From Alteripontixanthobacter maritimus (GTDB taxonomy: Bacteria; Pseudomonadota; Alphaproteobacteria; Sphingomonadales; Sphingomonadaceae), in NCBI RefSeq assembly GCF_003340475.1, contig NZ_QBKA01000002.1, forward strand, positions 1,869,501 to 1,933,500: a stretch of 64,000 nt of DNA, written 5' to 3'. Of the stretch, positions 24,796 through 35,719 are shown piece after piece. The stretch's first letter is position 1. The number at the start of each line of letters is the position of its first letter. The notes beneath the pieces are model-generated. The model had not been told where the DNA came from, did no database searches, and saw only the letters and a list, made by a program, of their open reading frames with translations. The position numbers and the translations under genes were made by a program.

Positions 24796-25328
24796 GCTAT
24801 TTACGCCTCCGAATGGCCGCCGAAGAAAAAGCGCGCCTAATCCTGAAAAGGCTCGGACCACCGGTGATCCCAGTCGACACCACCGAGATCGCCAAACGAC
24901 TTGGCGTAGAGCTTCATGCGCTTCCCCTTGACGACGAACTGTCAGGAATGGCTTTTCGTGAAGGCGAAAAGCGCGTGATTATTGTCAATTCGACGCACCA
25001 TATACATCGACGGCGATTTACCGCAGCTCACGAATTGGGACATCATGTCCTCAACCACATTTCCGACGACGTGCATGTGGATACTGCTGTATTTCACAGA
25101 AATGCGCGTTCGCGGACCGGTGAAGACGAGAAAGAGGTCGAAGCCAACGCATTTGCAGCTGAATTGTTGATGCCAAGAAGTGCCTTAAAAGTATTCGGAA
25201 ACATTGATGTCTTAGACGATCTAGCGATAGCTAGGCTCGCCAAAGAATTTAAAGTTAGTCAATCGGCCATGGCAATTAGAATAGAGAACCTGAATGACAA
25301 TCGGAATGCAGCTTTTCATACACCGTGA
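24792..25328 (+). CDS. ImmA/IrrE-family zinc metallopeptidase
   Basis: This 178-residue protein has the zincin motif HELGHH (H80-E81, H84) within FTAAHELGHHVLNH, and the downstream conserved EVEANAFAAELLMPR, where the third ligand glutamate lies. These are the hallmarks of the ImmA/IrrE family (COG2856), whose members cleave XRE repressors. The start is GTG at 24792, overlapping the XRE stop. A short C-terminal segment (AIARLAKEFKVSQSAMAIRI) resembles a winged-helix tail. It probably cuts the adjacent XRE protein in response to stress (inference). Confidence 0.92.
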   Translation: MSYLRLRMAAEEKARLILKRLGPPVIPVDTTEIAKRLGVELHALPLDDELSGMAFREGEKRVIIVNSTHHIHRRRFTAAHELGHHVLNHISDDVHVDTAVFHRNARSRTGEDEKEVEANAFAAELLMPRSALKVFGNIDVLDDLAIARLAKEFKVSQSAMAIRIENLNDNRNAAFHTP

Positions 25329-25425
25329 CGCCTAGAGATAAGCTCCCCACTGATGTGGTGAAGCGCGACGCTTTATAAAACGGTGAATTCAACGTTAAGC
25401 GCCGCGAACGAGCGTCCGCGTGTCA

Positions 25426-27474
<2,049 letters not shown>

Positions 27475-27655
27475 TCTTGTCCTTACAGGGTCGGGCCCGT
27501 CCTGTCGATATGGATGACGATGCCACTGACCCGGCATTTTCGCAGGCCTGATTGGTCCATATACAAAGCGCCCGCAAAATATGTTTTATCGTCAAATGAC
27601 TGTTAACTCTCGTTTTCTACCAAACCGGCAATCGGGTTGAAGGGGCGAGACTTTC

Positions 27656-30073
27656 ATGGCCATGGATAATGGGGCGGCCACCTGCAGTGAGGCAGGTGGA
27701 CTTTCTGCCATACAATTGCAGGAACAGGTCGACGAGAACCTGCGCTATGCCGCAGCCGCATCGTTTGCAGGCGTATTCAACGCCCTAATTGCGCTCGTGG
27801 TATTCTGGTCTGCGGCGCTCGCATTGCCGCTTGTACTATGGGGCGTTCTGGTCCTGATCGGTTCGGGTATACGCCTGCTGGTAATCCGGCTTGGTGACGA
27901 CAAGACCCGGGAAAAGAAGCGCTGGATCGAAGGAATCGCGCTTTACAACGGGATCGTCTGGGGAGCTGGCGTGGCGGCAGGCGCCGCATTGGCAAGCCCG
28001 GCGCAATATGTCGTCGTCGTCATCCTGTGCAGCGGCATGATGGGTGCGTCGGTCACGACTTACACATCGATGGCGCGGGCGGCGATGCTGTTCGTGATCC
28101 CCGTCGGTATCGGCGGATTGATGGCGCTGATGATCCATCCCATCGCGCCGACTGTTCCGGGCATCGCACTTCTTGGGTGTTACATGATCCTGCTCGCCAG
28201 CGGCGCGAAACGCAGGCAATCGCGCTTCCTCGAACGGATCTGGGCGCGGGACCATCTGGCGCGCAGCAGCGCGACGGTAAAACTGCTGCTTAACGATTAC
28301 GAATCGCAATCTTCGGACTGGCTGTGGCAGGTCGATTCTGCCGGCATCATCCTCAACCCGTCGGAACGATTTCGGGAGGTGTCAGGCATCGACGAGGACA
28401 TGCCCGGCCATATGAGCTTTCTCGATCTTTTCGATGAGAGCCGCGGACGCGATATTTTGAAGGATCACATTCACGGGCAGCATCCGTTCCGCGACCTGAC
28501 CCTGCGCCTGACGATCAGGGACGAGCCGCACTGGTGGACTCTCAGTGCGCAGCGCGATGACCAGGGCGGGATGCGCGGCGTTGCGGCGGATGTCACGGCA
28601 CAGAAGCGGGCCGAAGAACGGGTGCGCTATATGGCCCATTATGACGAGCTGACTGAATTGGCCAACAGGTTCCTGTTTAACGAAACACTGCAGCGACATC
28701 TCAGCAAGATGGCGGAATACCCGGCTGGCGAGGCAGCAAACCATGCGCCCGACAACCAGTTGGCTGTGCTGTGCCTTGATCTCGATGGATTCAAGTCTGT
28801 CAACGACACGCTCGGCCACCCGACAGGCGACCGGTTGCTGGCCGTAGTGGCCCAGCGTATCCTGGGTTCTGTCCGAAACCAGGATATGGTCGCGCGCCTC
28901 GGCGGTGATGAATTTGCCGTATTAATTCTTGGTAACAAGGCTGCAGAACGGGCCGAATACATCGCAGGCCGCATCCTCGAAACGGTAAGCCAACCGTTCG
29001 ATTTGGACGGGGCACAGGTTGCCACCTCGGTCAGTATCGGCATTGCATCGTGGAATCCGGCGCATGGCGCCGAAAAGCTCCACGGCCCTGTCAATGCGGC
29101 CACCATGATGAAGCAGGCCGACCTGGCTCTTTATGCAGCGAAGGAAGGCGGCCGAAACCGTTTTGCCCGGTTCGAACGCCAAATGGACATCGCGGCCCGC
29201 GAGCGTCGCGACCTCGAAATGGATTTACGGAACGCCTTGCAAAATGGCGAATTCGAGCTGCATTTCCAGCCGCTGATCAATATCGAAACAGGGCAGACGA
29301 CCTCGTTCGAGGCACTGGTCCGCTGGAACCACCCCGAACGCGGCATCGTGATGCCAGACGATTTTATCGGTATCGCCGAAGATACAGGTTTAATCACCGA
29401 ACTGGGCGAGTGGATCATCCGCCACGCCTGCCACTTGGCGTCCAACTGGCCATCGCATATGCGGGTGTCGGTCAATTTGTCGCCTGTACAAATGCGAAGC
29501 ACGGGGCTTGTGGCCACAATCTTCAGCGCGATCGCGAATGCGGGGCTCGATCCATCCCGTCTGGAACTGGAGATTACTGAAAACGTCCTGCTGCACGACA
29601 GTGAGGCCAATATCGCCATCCTGCACCAGTTGCATGAATTCGGTGTTCGCATCGCTCTCGATGATTTCGGTACCGGCTACAGCTCGCTGAACTACCTGCG
29701 CAGTTTTCCGTTCGACAAGATCAAGATCGATCGCTGTTTCGTAACCGATCTGGCCGACAGCGAAGACTGCAAGGCCATCGTGCGTGCCGTCACCGAACTG
29801 GCGGGCAGCCTTGGAATGACCACCACTGCCGAAGGGGTCGAACTGGAAAGCCAGCTGGAAGAGTTGAAAGTGCAAGGCTGCACCGAAGCGCAAGGCTTCC
29901 TGTTCTCCCGTCCCGAACGGCCCGACCAGTTCACCGACTTGCGCGGCACCGGGCTGGACGCTGCATCGGATGGCGAACCGGCAAACCTTGCGATCCTGAA
30001 GCTTGCCAGTACCAAACCCGATACCGCTGACGACACCGAAGGCGCGCGCGGCCCGGCTATCAGGTCGGCGTAA
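27656..30073 (+). CDS. membrane GGDEF-EAL cyclic-di-GMP signalling protein with PAS domain
   Basis: This 805-residue protein has four parts. Residues about 30-180 hold four or more hydrophobic segments, a membrane sensor region. A PAS domain follows at about 205-320 (SDWLWQVDSAGIILNPSERF). The GGDEF domain carries an intact GGDEF at 416-420 and an inhibitory RxxD site (RNQD) five residues before it. The EAL domain carries E552-A-L and DDFGTGYSSL. Both catalytic signatures look intact, so diguanylate cyclase and phosphodiesterase activities are possible. It is monocistronic, and the signal is unknown. A second ATG at 27662 is equally usable. Confidence 0.95.
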   Translation: MAMDNGAATCSEAGGLSAIQLQEQVDENLRYAAAASFAGVFNALIALVVFWSAALALPLVLWGVLVLIGSGIRLLVIRLGDDKTREKKRWIEGIALYNGIVWGAGVAAGAALASPAQYVVVVILCSGMMGASVTTYTSMARAAMLFVIPVGIGGLMALMIHPIAPTVPGIALLGCYMILLASGAKRRQSRFLERIWARDHLARSSATVKLLLNDYESQSSDWLWQVDSAGIILNPSERFREVSGIDEDMPGHMSFLDLFDESRGRDILKDHIHGQHPFRDLTLRLTIRDEPHWWTLSAQRDDQGGMRGVAADVTAQKRAEERVRYMAHYDELTELANRFLFNETLQRHLSKMAEYPAGEAANHAPDNQLAVLCLDLDGFKSVNDTLGHPTGDRLLAVVAQRILGSVRNQDMVARLGGDEFAVLILGNKAAERAEYIAGRILETVSQPFDLDGAQVATSVSIGIASWNPAHGAEKLHGPVNAATMMKQADLALYAAKEGGRNRFARFERQMDIAARERRDLEMDLRNALQNGEFELHFQPLINIETGQTTSFEALVRWNHPERGIVMPDDFIGIAEDTGLITELGEWIIRHACHLASNWPSHMRVSVNLSPVQMRSTGLVATIFSAIANAGLDPSRLELEITENVLLHDSEANIAILHQLHEFGVRIALDDFGTGYSSLNYLRSFPFDKIKIDRCFVTDLADSEDCKAIVRAVTELAGSLGMTTTAEGVELESQLEELKVQGCTEAQGFLFSRPERPDQFTDLRGTGLDAASDGEPANLAILKLASTKPDTADDTEGARGPAIRSA

Positions 30074-30133
30074 CCGCCGAGCCTCTACCTGACGCGCCGG
30101 GCATCAGGGACTAACTGGGCCGGGGGCGTCTAT

Positions 30134-31441
30134 TCACTCAGCCACGCGCCCGCGCAGCATGACCCAGTCGACATCTTCCAGCACGGTCACATCGTCGAGC
30201 GGATTGCCTTCGACTGCGATCATGTCGGCTGAATAGCCGGGCGCGAGGCGTCCGATTTCGTTTTCCATTGCCAGCACTTTTGCCGCCACGGTAGTGGCGC
30301 TCGCCAGCGCGTCGCGATTGCTCATGCCCTGCCGCACCATCAGCGCGAATTCCTCGGCATTGCGGCCATGCTCGAACACGCCGGCATCGGTGCCGAACGC
30401 GATCGGCACGTTCCAGCGATACGCCTTGCCCATGAACACTTTGGCGGTTTCGGATACGGCGCGGATCTTGTCCTCCACAACCGGCGTGTAGATGCCCTTG
30501 CCCAGCCGCTCGGTCACGCCCTGAAACGCCATCAGCGTGGGCACCAGATAGGTGCCGTTTTCGCGCATCACCTTGGCGGCGGCCTCGTCCAGATACGTGC
30601 CGTGTTCGATGCTGTCGATACCGGCGCGGCTGGCAGCCTCGATCCCGCGCGCGCCATGGGCATGGGCCATCACTTTCAGGCCGAGCGAATGGGCTGTGTC
30701 CGCGATGCTGGTCATTTCCGCATCGGTGAAATGCGCTTCCAGCCCGCGGCCCTGCTGGCTGAGCACGCCGCCGGTTGCGGTGATCTTGATCGTGTCGGCC
30801 CCGTTCTGCGCGGCGCGGCGGACTTTCCCTGCGCATTCGACAGGGCCGGTGCAGCTATAGCCGGACGATAGGATCTCGTTAATTTCGGGGCGGAAGCCCG
30901 ACACGTCGCCATGCCCGCCGACAATGGCAAGCGCCGGTCCGGCAGCAATAATGCGCGGCCCTTCGATCAGGCCTTCTGCCACACCACGCCGCAGGGCAAA
31001 GGCACTGTGCTGCGCCGCGCCCGCTTCGCGCACGGTGGTGAAGCCTGCGCGTAAGGTCTTCGCCGCGTTCTTCACGCCGACAACCACGCCCCATTCATCC
31101 GGCTCCACCGCCTCGCGCCAGAAGTCCCCGCCGGGATCGCCGGTCAGGTGGACATGCAGGTCGATCAGGCCGGGCAAAACGGTCTTGGTCGCAAGATCAA
31201 CGACGCGCGCGCCGCCGGTTGGCGCGGTATGTCCGTTGTCGATCCGCAGGATCCTGCCATCCTGCACCACGATGGTAGCGGGTCCGGTCGGCCGGGTATC
31301 GGCATCGGCCAGCACGCTGCCCGCATGTATGAACAGCAGTTCCGGGGAAGCAGCCGCATCTTGCGCAGTTGCAGGACAGGCCAGCGTGGTGGTTATTGTA
31401 AAAGCACCTAGTACTGCCATTTTACCAATGAAGGTCATCAT
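30134..31441 (-). CDS. secreted amidohydrolase (imidazolonepropionase/Xaa-Pro dipeptidase-like)
   Basis: This 435-residue protein has a signal peptide (MAVLGAFTITTTLACPATAQ) and an amidohydrolase metal-binding core: DLHVHLTGDPG for the HxH ligands, GLKVMAHAHGARG, DSIEHGTYLD and FGTDAGVFEHGR. A composite domain (VVQDGRILRIDNG) precedes the barrel, as in imidazolonepropionase-like and Xaa-Pro dipeptidase-like enzymes. The likely role is hydrolysis of an amide or peptide bond in the periplasm, with substrate unknown. The lipobox-like LAC near residue 22 may mean lipidation rather than cleavage. Confidence 0.9.
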   Translation of the reverse strand: MMTFIGKMAVLGAFTITTTLACPATAQDAAASPELLFIHAGSVLADADTRPTGPATIVVQDGRILRIDNGHTAPTGGARVVDLATKTVLPGLIDLHVHLTGDPGGDFWREAVEPDEWGVVVGVKNAAKTLRAGFTTVREAGAAQHSAFALRRGVAEGLIEGPRIIAAGPALAIVGGHGDVSGFRPEINEILSSGYSCTGPVECAGKVRRAAQNGADTIKITATGGVLSQQGRGLEAHFTDAEMTSIADTAHSLGLKVMAHAHGARGIEAASRAGIDSIEHGTYLDEAAAKVMRENGTYLVPTLMAFQGVTERLGKGIYTPVVEDKIRAVSETAKVFMGKAYRWNVPIAFGTDAGVFEHGRNAEEFALMVRQGMSNRDALASATTVAAKVLAMENEIGRLAPGYSADMIAVEGNPLDDVTVLEDVDWVMLRGRVAE

Positions 31442-31506
31442 GCTATCTCCCTTGAGCCCAGTTCATGCAATGCGAGGCTCGTACCAGCAAGAGGAGGCAC
31501 GCGATA

Positions 31507-32340
31507 ATGCGAATTACATTGGCGATAGTTTTGGCAACATCATTGGTTGCGGTCCCTGTATTGGCGCAGAAGGGCGATACGCCTCCGTCGAACGAACCGT
31601 CCGATCCAAGTGAGGAGATCGTCGTTGCCGGGCCCGGTGATGCTGATGATCGACAGAACGAGCGCGAAGCGGCGAAAACCGTGTTTGCGGGTTCCAGAAT
31701 TGCGCGTCAGCCCCTAATCGTCGACACACCGATCGCGACCAATACCAGCCTTGGCGGGCTTACTCCGGGCAGCGGAATGGACCCGGCGGGAGGCTACACC
31801 CGCACCCGACGGACCAAAACATGCATTAGCAGCGATCCGGCCATGAGCAAGCGTGCCGCATGCCTGATGGGCGAGGCGCAGGCGGCTTATGCAGCTGGTG
31901 ACATGGCCGAGGCGGACCACCTCTATGCGGCAATAGCCGATATGCCCGAACTCGGGATCGATGAACGGCGTGCCGCGATGGAATGGCGTTACCGGCTCGC
32001 CCGTCAATCGGGTGCCAAGGAAACCGCCGAGGCTGTGCTTGAAGGGTTGATAGACAGCGGATCAATGGATTGGGCGGACGAGGTATCGGCCCGCCGCAGT
32101 CTGGTGGCTTCCGCGCTTCGTTCGGGAGACAAGGGCCTGGCGCTGGAACGGCTTGTAAGTTTACGCCAAGCCGGCATGGCCGATGCCCAAAACCTGGCCA
32201 ATCTGGCGATCCTAGGGCGCGAACAGGGTCTGCCCGATACCGCTGAAACCATGCGTGCTGCCATTGCAAAACTGGAAGCGGATGGCCGCGATATCCCGGC
32301 AGGATGGCGCGAGTTCGCTGCAGAGACTAACCCGAACTGA
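31507..32340 (+). CDS. secreted helical-repeat protein, unknown function
   Basis: The 277-residue protein starts with a signal peptide (ITLAIVLATSLVAVPVLAQ). A low-complexity segment (GDTPPSNEPSDPSEEIVVAG) follows, then a basic TRTRRTKTC and a helical part with tetratricopeptide-like repeats: CLMGEAQAAYAAGDMAEADHLY, MEWRYRLARQSGAKETAEAV, and RSLVASALRSGDKGLALERL. The start at 31507 has AGAGGAGG ten bases upstream. I do not recognise a named family. It may act as a periplasmic adaptor (inference). Confidence 0.75.
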   Translation: MRITLAIVLATSLVAVPVLAQKGDTPPSNEPSDPSEEIVVAGPGDADDRQNEREAAKTVFAGSRIARQPLIVDTPIATNTSLGGLTPGSGMDPAGGYTRTRRTKTCISSDPAMSKRAACLMGEAQAAYAAGDMAEADHLYAAIADMPELGIDERRAAMEWRYRLARQSGAKETAEAVLEGLIDSGSMDWADEVSARRSLVASALRSGDKGLALERLVSLRQAGMADAQNLANLAILGREQGLPDTAETMRAAIAKLEADGRDIPAGWREFAAETNPN

Positions 32341-32464
32341 CGCGCGCACGGGCGCTCAAATCACCACCTCTTGCCGGTCCATTTGCCGGATACGGCACGG
32401 GTTTGCCCCGCGCGCAGCTTTATGGTTAAGGTGCGCTCACAATATTTCAGTCGAGAGGAATAAT

Positions 32465-34534
32465 ATGCTTCGTCACGCTTCTGCCCTGAAGGGCGCCCTG
32501 ATTGCAGCCACCGTGCTGGTGCCCGCCAGCGCGCTGGCCCGTCCGATGACACCGGAAGATGTCGCCAAGCTGGAAAGCGTGGGTCAGGTCGCCGTATCGC
32601 CCGATGGCAGCGGTGTTGCACTTACCACTGCCAGCCTGCCCGACATCACCGACGGCGAAGACAACGGCTTCACCACGCAGCAGTTGAAGATGGCTTACGG
32701 TCCGCAAAACCTGCGCGACTTCCTGCCTGACGATATGAACGTGTCTGGCATCGAATTTTCCCCCGACGGCCGCATGGTCAGTTTCTTGTGGGCGAAGGAT
32801 GACGAAGACCGCGCGGTCTGGGGCATTCCGGTCGATGGCGGGGCGCAGCGCAAGCTGGCCGCGGTCAAGGATGCGGGCGTTCGTTCCTACGTCTGGGCGC
32901 CTGACGGATCGCATATGCACCTGCTGGTCGGGGCGGAGAAGGACACTGCGCGCGAGGATGAGAGCGATGCGGGCTTCAATGCGATCGTGTATGAGGAAGA
33001 GGCGCGGCTGAACCGCCTGTTCCGCGCAAATATCGGCATGGAAGTGGATGCGGAGCCGCAGGCGCTGACCCTTCCCGGCTACGTCAGCGCATTCGAGATC
33101 GCGCCCGACGCGCGCACCGCGATCATTCAGACCGCGCCGACGCCCAACGTCGACGACAGCTACACCGCCAAGCGGGTCAACATCGTCGATCTCACCAGCG
33201 GAGATGTTCGCGCAGTGGTCGCTACGCCGGGCAAGCTGGGCGATGTCGAAATTTCGCCCGACGGCCGCCAGCTCGCGATGATTGCAGGGATCGACGTCAA
33301 CGATCCGGCGGCAACCACGCTGCACTTCGTCGATACGTCGACCGGGAAGTTCACGGTCCACAACGCCAACGCGCCCGAAGCGGTCATCGACACCGAATAC
33401 ATGGCCGACGGGCGCATCTTGGCGGTCGTCCATATCGGCGCGCAAAGCGTGCTACGGATCCACAATCCCGACGGTTCGCTGGTGCGCGAGGTCGATCCCG
33501 GCGCATTGATCCTGCGAAGTGTCACCGTGGGCGGTGACAAAGTGCTGGTGACGGCGGACAGCCCGACCCATCCGCGCGAACTCTACGCGCTGGACGGCAA
33601 TCGTTTCGTCCGCTGGACGCAGCATAATTCATGGCTGGCCGATATCGACATGGGCAAGCAGCGCACCTTCACCTACACCGCGCGCGACGGGCAGCAGGTC
33701 GAAGGCGTGCTGGTGGAACCCGTCGGGGGCATCCCGGCAGGCGGCGCGCCGCTGATCCTGGACGTGCATGGCGGCCCGGAAGCGCATGACTCCAACGGCT
33801 GGACGACCAACTATTCCGGTCCCGGACAGGTGGCGGCAGGGCAAGGCTATGCTGTGTTCCAGCCCAACTATCGCGGCTCGACCGCTTACGGCACGCCGTT
33901 TTCCAAGCAGCACCAGAACGACTATGCCGGCAAGGAGTTCAACGACCTCGTCGACGGCAAGCGCGCACTGGTGTCCGCCGGGATCGCCGATGCCGACCGT
34001 ACCGGTATCACCGGCGGTTCCTATGGCGGCTATGCTACCGCATGGGCGTCTACCGCGCTGAGCGAGGAATTTGCCGCCGGCGTTATGTTCGTTGGTATTT
34101 CCAACCAGATCAGCAAGTTCGGCACGACCGATATCCCGAAGGAAATGTTCAACGTCCACAGCCGCAAATGGCCATGGGAAGACTGGCAGGGAATGCTGGA
34201 AGTCAGCCCGATCTATCACGTCGAGAAGGCCGAAACGCCGCTGCTGATCATGCACGGCGCGGAAGACACGCGCGTTGCGCCCAGCCAGTCCTACGAGCTG
34301 TATCGCAACATCAAGGTGCGCAAGCCCGAAACGCCGGTCAGGCTGGTGCTATATCCGGGTGAAGGCCACGGCAACGCCCGCGCCGCATCGCGTTACGATT
34401 ACAATCTACGGATGATGCGCTGGTTCGACACCTATCTCAAACCGGGCAACCGCGATGCAGAGCTGCCCGACGCCCGACCCATGCTAGCCGAAGGGGTCAC
34501 CGGCGCGAAGTCCAAGGACGACGACGAGAGCTGA
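32465..34534 (+). CDS. S9-family prolyl oligopeptidase-like serine peptidase
   Basis: This 689-residue secreted peptidase begins with a signal peptide (LKGALIAATVLVPASALARP). An N-terminal beta-propeller carries WD-like repeats (VAVSPDGSGVALTT, GIEFSPDGRMVSFLWAKD). The alpha/beta-hydrolase domain has S519 (GGSYGGYAT), D601 (GAEDTRV) and H635 (GEGHGNA). Its arrangement matches S9C acylaminoacyl peptidases. It cleaves short peptides in the periplasm. The start at 32465 has AGGAA upstream; the earlier frame to 32255 has no signal peptide. A terminator-like hairpin and the inverted-repeat element follow. Confidence 0.94.
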   Translation: MLRHASALKGALIAATVLVPASALARPMTPEDVAKLESVGQVAVSPDGSGVALTTASLPDITDGEDNGFTTQQLKMAYGPQNLRDFLPDDMNVSGIEFSPDGRMVSFLWAKDDEDRAVWGIPVDGGAQRKLAAVKDAGVRSYVWAPDGSHMHLLVGAEKDTAREDESDAGFNAIVYEEEARLNRLFRANIGMEVDAEPQALTLPGYVSAFEIAPDARTAIIQTAPTPNVDDSYTAKRVNIVDLTSGDVRAVVATPGKLGDVEISPDGRQLAMIAGIDVNDPAATTLHFVDTSTGKFTVHNANAPEAVIDTEYMADGRILAVVHIGAQSVLRIHNPDGSLVREVDPGALILRSVTVGGDKVLVTADSPTHPRELYALDGNRFVRWTQHNSWLADIDMGKQRTFTYTARDGQQVEGVLVEPVGGIPAGGAPLILDVHGGPEAHDSNGWTTNYSGPGQVAAGQGYAVFQPNYRGSTAYGTPFSKQHQNDYAGKEFNDLVDGKRALVSAGIADADRTGITGGSYGGYATAWASTALSEEFAAGVMFVGISNQISKFGTTDIPKEMFNVHSRKWPWEDWQGMLEVSPIYHVEKAETPLLIMHGAEDTRVAPSQSYELYRNIKVRKPETPVRLVLYPGEGHGNARAASRYDYNLRMMRWFDTYLKPGNRDAELPDARPMLAEGVTGAKSKDDDES

Positions 34535-34556
34535 CGGGCAAACGTAAATAGTAAAG

Positions 34557-34589
34557 AAAGGCGGGCGCTGCGAAGTGTCCGTCTTTTTT
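34557..34589 (+). terminator. terminator after the S9 peptidase
   Basis: AAAGGCGGGC (34557-34566) pairs with GTCCGTCTTT (34577-34586) using two G-U pairs, followed by a T-tract. The T-tract is also the start of the inverted-repeat element. Confidence 0.7.
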
Positions 34590-34853
34590 GTTTGGCCTCA
34601 AGCGCCGGCGGTCGCATGCGCTCCCTAAGGCTATCCTCGCGCTTCGCGCTGCGGGCGGCCCGCTGGGCCTATGACTACCGTGGCCAGGTTCCGGATGCTA
34701 TTTCGATAGCGTAGCGCAAGTTCGGTCCGCGACCAGCGGACCGCAAGGCCGAACGGCCGCCCGAGCTTATGCGAGGAAGCAAGGGGACCGGATGGTCCCT
34801 GCCCGCAGGGTCCAAACAAAAACCCCCGCCGGCGCTTGAGGCTAAACAAAAAA
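34584..34853. repeat. 270-bp element with 28-bp terminal inverted repeats
   Basis: The ends, TTTTTTGTTTGGCCTCAAGC... (34584-34611) and its near-perfect reverse complement (34826-34853), share 27 of 28 positions. The inside is full of small hairpins (GGTCCGCGACCAGCGGACC at 34723-34741, GGACCGGATGGTCC, CCCTGCCCGCAGGG). No transposase is encoded; the minus-strand frame 34631-34885 is a shadow. It looks like a dispersed miniature or terminator-type element. Confidence 0.75.
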
Positions 34854-34876
34854 CTTAACGCAACCATCACCACCCA

Positions 34877-34946
34877 ACTTTCCACATTGGAAACTTATCG
34901 CTTGCCAATATGGAAAGTGCCGCCTATCACTTTCCGTATTGGAAAA
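34877..34946. promoter_or_regulatory. three palindromic operator-like sites upstream of the winged-helix operon
   Basis: The sequence ACTTTCC(A/G)(T/C)ATTGGAAA occurs three times, at 34877-34893, 34904-34918 (reverse orientation and partial) and 34929-34946. The centres are about 26 bases apart, and each is an imperfect dyad. The last ends 15 bases before the ATG at 34962. The operon encodes a winged-helix regulator, so autoregulation is likely. Confidence 0.7.
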
Positions 34947-34961
34947 TGAAGGAGCACGAAG

Positions 34962-35408
34962 ATGAACCATGATCAAGCGAGTGCCGCTCTGGCCGGAGTA
35001 AGGCAGGCTAACCATCGGCTCGCAGAGAGAACCCGCTGGCCATTGGGTCGCCATGCAGCATTCGGCTTGGCCGAAAGCCTGCTTGTTTTCGGGCTGTCTT
35101 TGCCCACGTCATATCTGGCGCTGTTTGCCGTTCTGGCGATGATCACGGTTCTGCTGGTGATCCGCAGCGACAAGCGAACGCATGGCATGTTCGTATCTGG
35201 CTTCAAAGGCGGGCGCACCACGATTGTATTGCTTGGCACGACCGCGCTCGTCGTCTGCTGTGCAATCCTGTCGTGGATGTCCCGCGGAGACCCCTTCCCC
35301 GCTCTAATTCCCGTGCTCGCGACAGCGATCTGCTTCCTGGGTTGCACGCTGGGAAGTTACGCATGGCAGGGCGTTTATAATGACGAACTGGAGGCGCGTT
35401 CGGCATGA
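34962..35408 (+). CDS. small membrane protein of a regulator operon, unknown
   Basis: This 148-residue protein has about four hydrophobic segments: AESLLVFGLSLPTSYLALFA, LAMITVLLVI, TTIVLLGTTALVVCCAIL and LIPVLATAICFLGCTLGSYA. The rest is polar (NHDQASAALAGVRQANHRLA). AAGGAG precedes the ATG. I do not recognise a family. Its stop overlaps the ATG of the winged-helix regulator by 4 bases, and three operator-like palindromes lie upstream. It may be a membrane partner or signal sensor of that regulator (inference). Confidence 0.78.
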   Translation: MNHDQASAALAGVRQANHRLAERTRWPLGRHAAFGLAESLLVFGLSLPTSYLALFAVLAMITVLLVIRSDKRTHGMFVSGFKGGRTTIVLLGTTALVVCCAILSWMSRGDPFPALIPVLATAICFLGCTLGSYAWQGVYNDELEARSA

Positions 35409-35719
35409 GCGTGGCGGATATTGATACCGTGCTGCATCCCCCCGCAAGATTGCAGATTGCAGCCGTGCTGGCGAAAGTGGACGAGGTGGAATTCGCGGTC
35501 CTGCGCGACATTGTGGATGTCAGCGATTCCGTGCTGTCCAAGCATTTGTCCGCATTGGTGGAGGCAGGTTACGCCGAAACACGAAAGGCGGCCGTCGACG
35601 GCCGCCAGCGAACCTGGGCCCTCATCACCCGCGCAGGCAGGAAGGCATTTGCCAGCCACATGACCGCGCTACACGCGCTGGTCGAAGCGGCGCAGGATGC
35701 TGTCCCTCAGAACGTATAA
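35405..35719 (+). CDS. winged-helix transcriptional regulator
   Basis: This 104-residue protein is a small winged-helix DNA-binding protein: HPPARLQIAAVLAKVDEVEF, VLRDIVDVSDSVLSKHLSAL and VEAGYAETRKAAVDGRQRTW, with a wing containing ALITRAGRKAFASHM. The layout fits the HTH_34 (ArsR/MarR-related) type that occurs with a membrane partner. It is coupled to the upstream gene (ATGA). Its 3' end overlaps the convergent MipA gene by 13 bases. The three palindromes upstream of the operon are the probable binding sites (inference). Confidence 0.9.
   Translation: MSVADIDTVLHPPARLQIAAVLAKVDEVEFAVLRDIVDVSDSVLSKHLSALVEAGYAETRKAAVDGRQRTWALITRAGRKAFASHMTALHALVEAAQDAVPQNV

Larger units (their letters stand above)
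23350..25400. other. lower-GC accessory island
   Basis: By eye this segment is near 48-52 % GC and uses rarer codons (ATA, TTA, AGA/AGG, CGA), against about 63 % in the flanks. It holds an E2-like ORF on the minus strand and an XRE regulator plus an ImmA/IrrE peptidase on the plus strand. No integrase, transposase or direct repeat is visible at the edges. Confidence 0.7.

Noticed and set aside
34631-34885. 84-codon minus-strand frame in the inverted-repeat element
   Set aside because: Arises inside repeat DNA, has no start signal and no domain.
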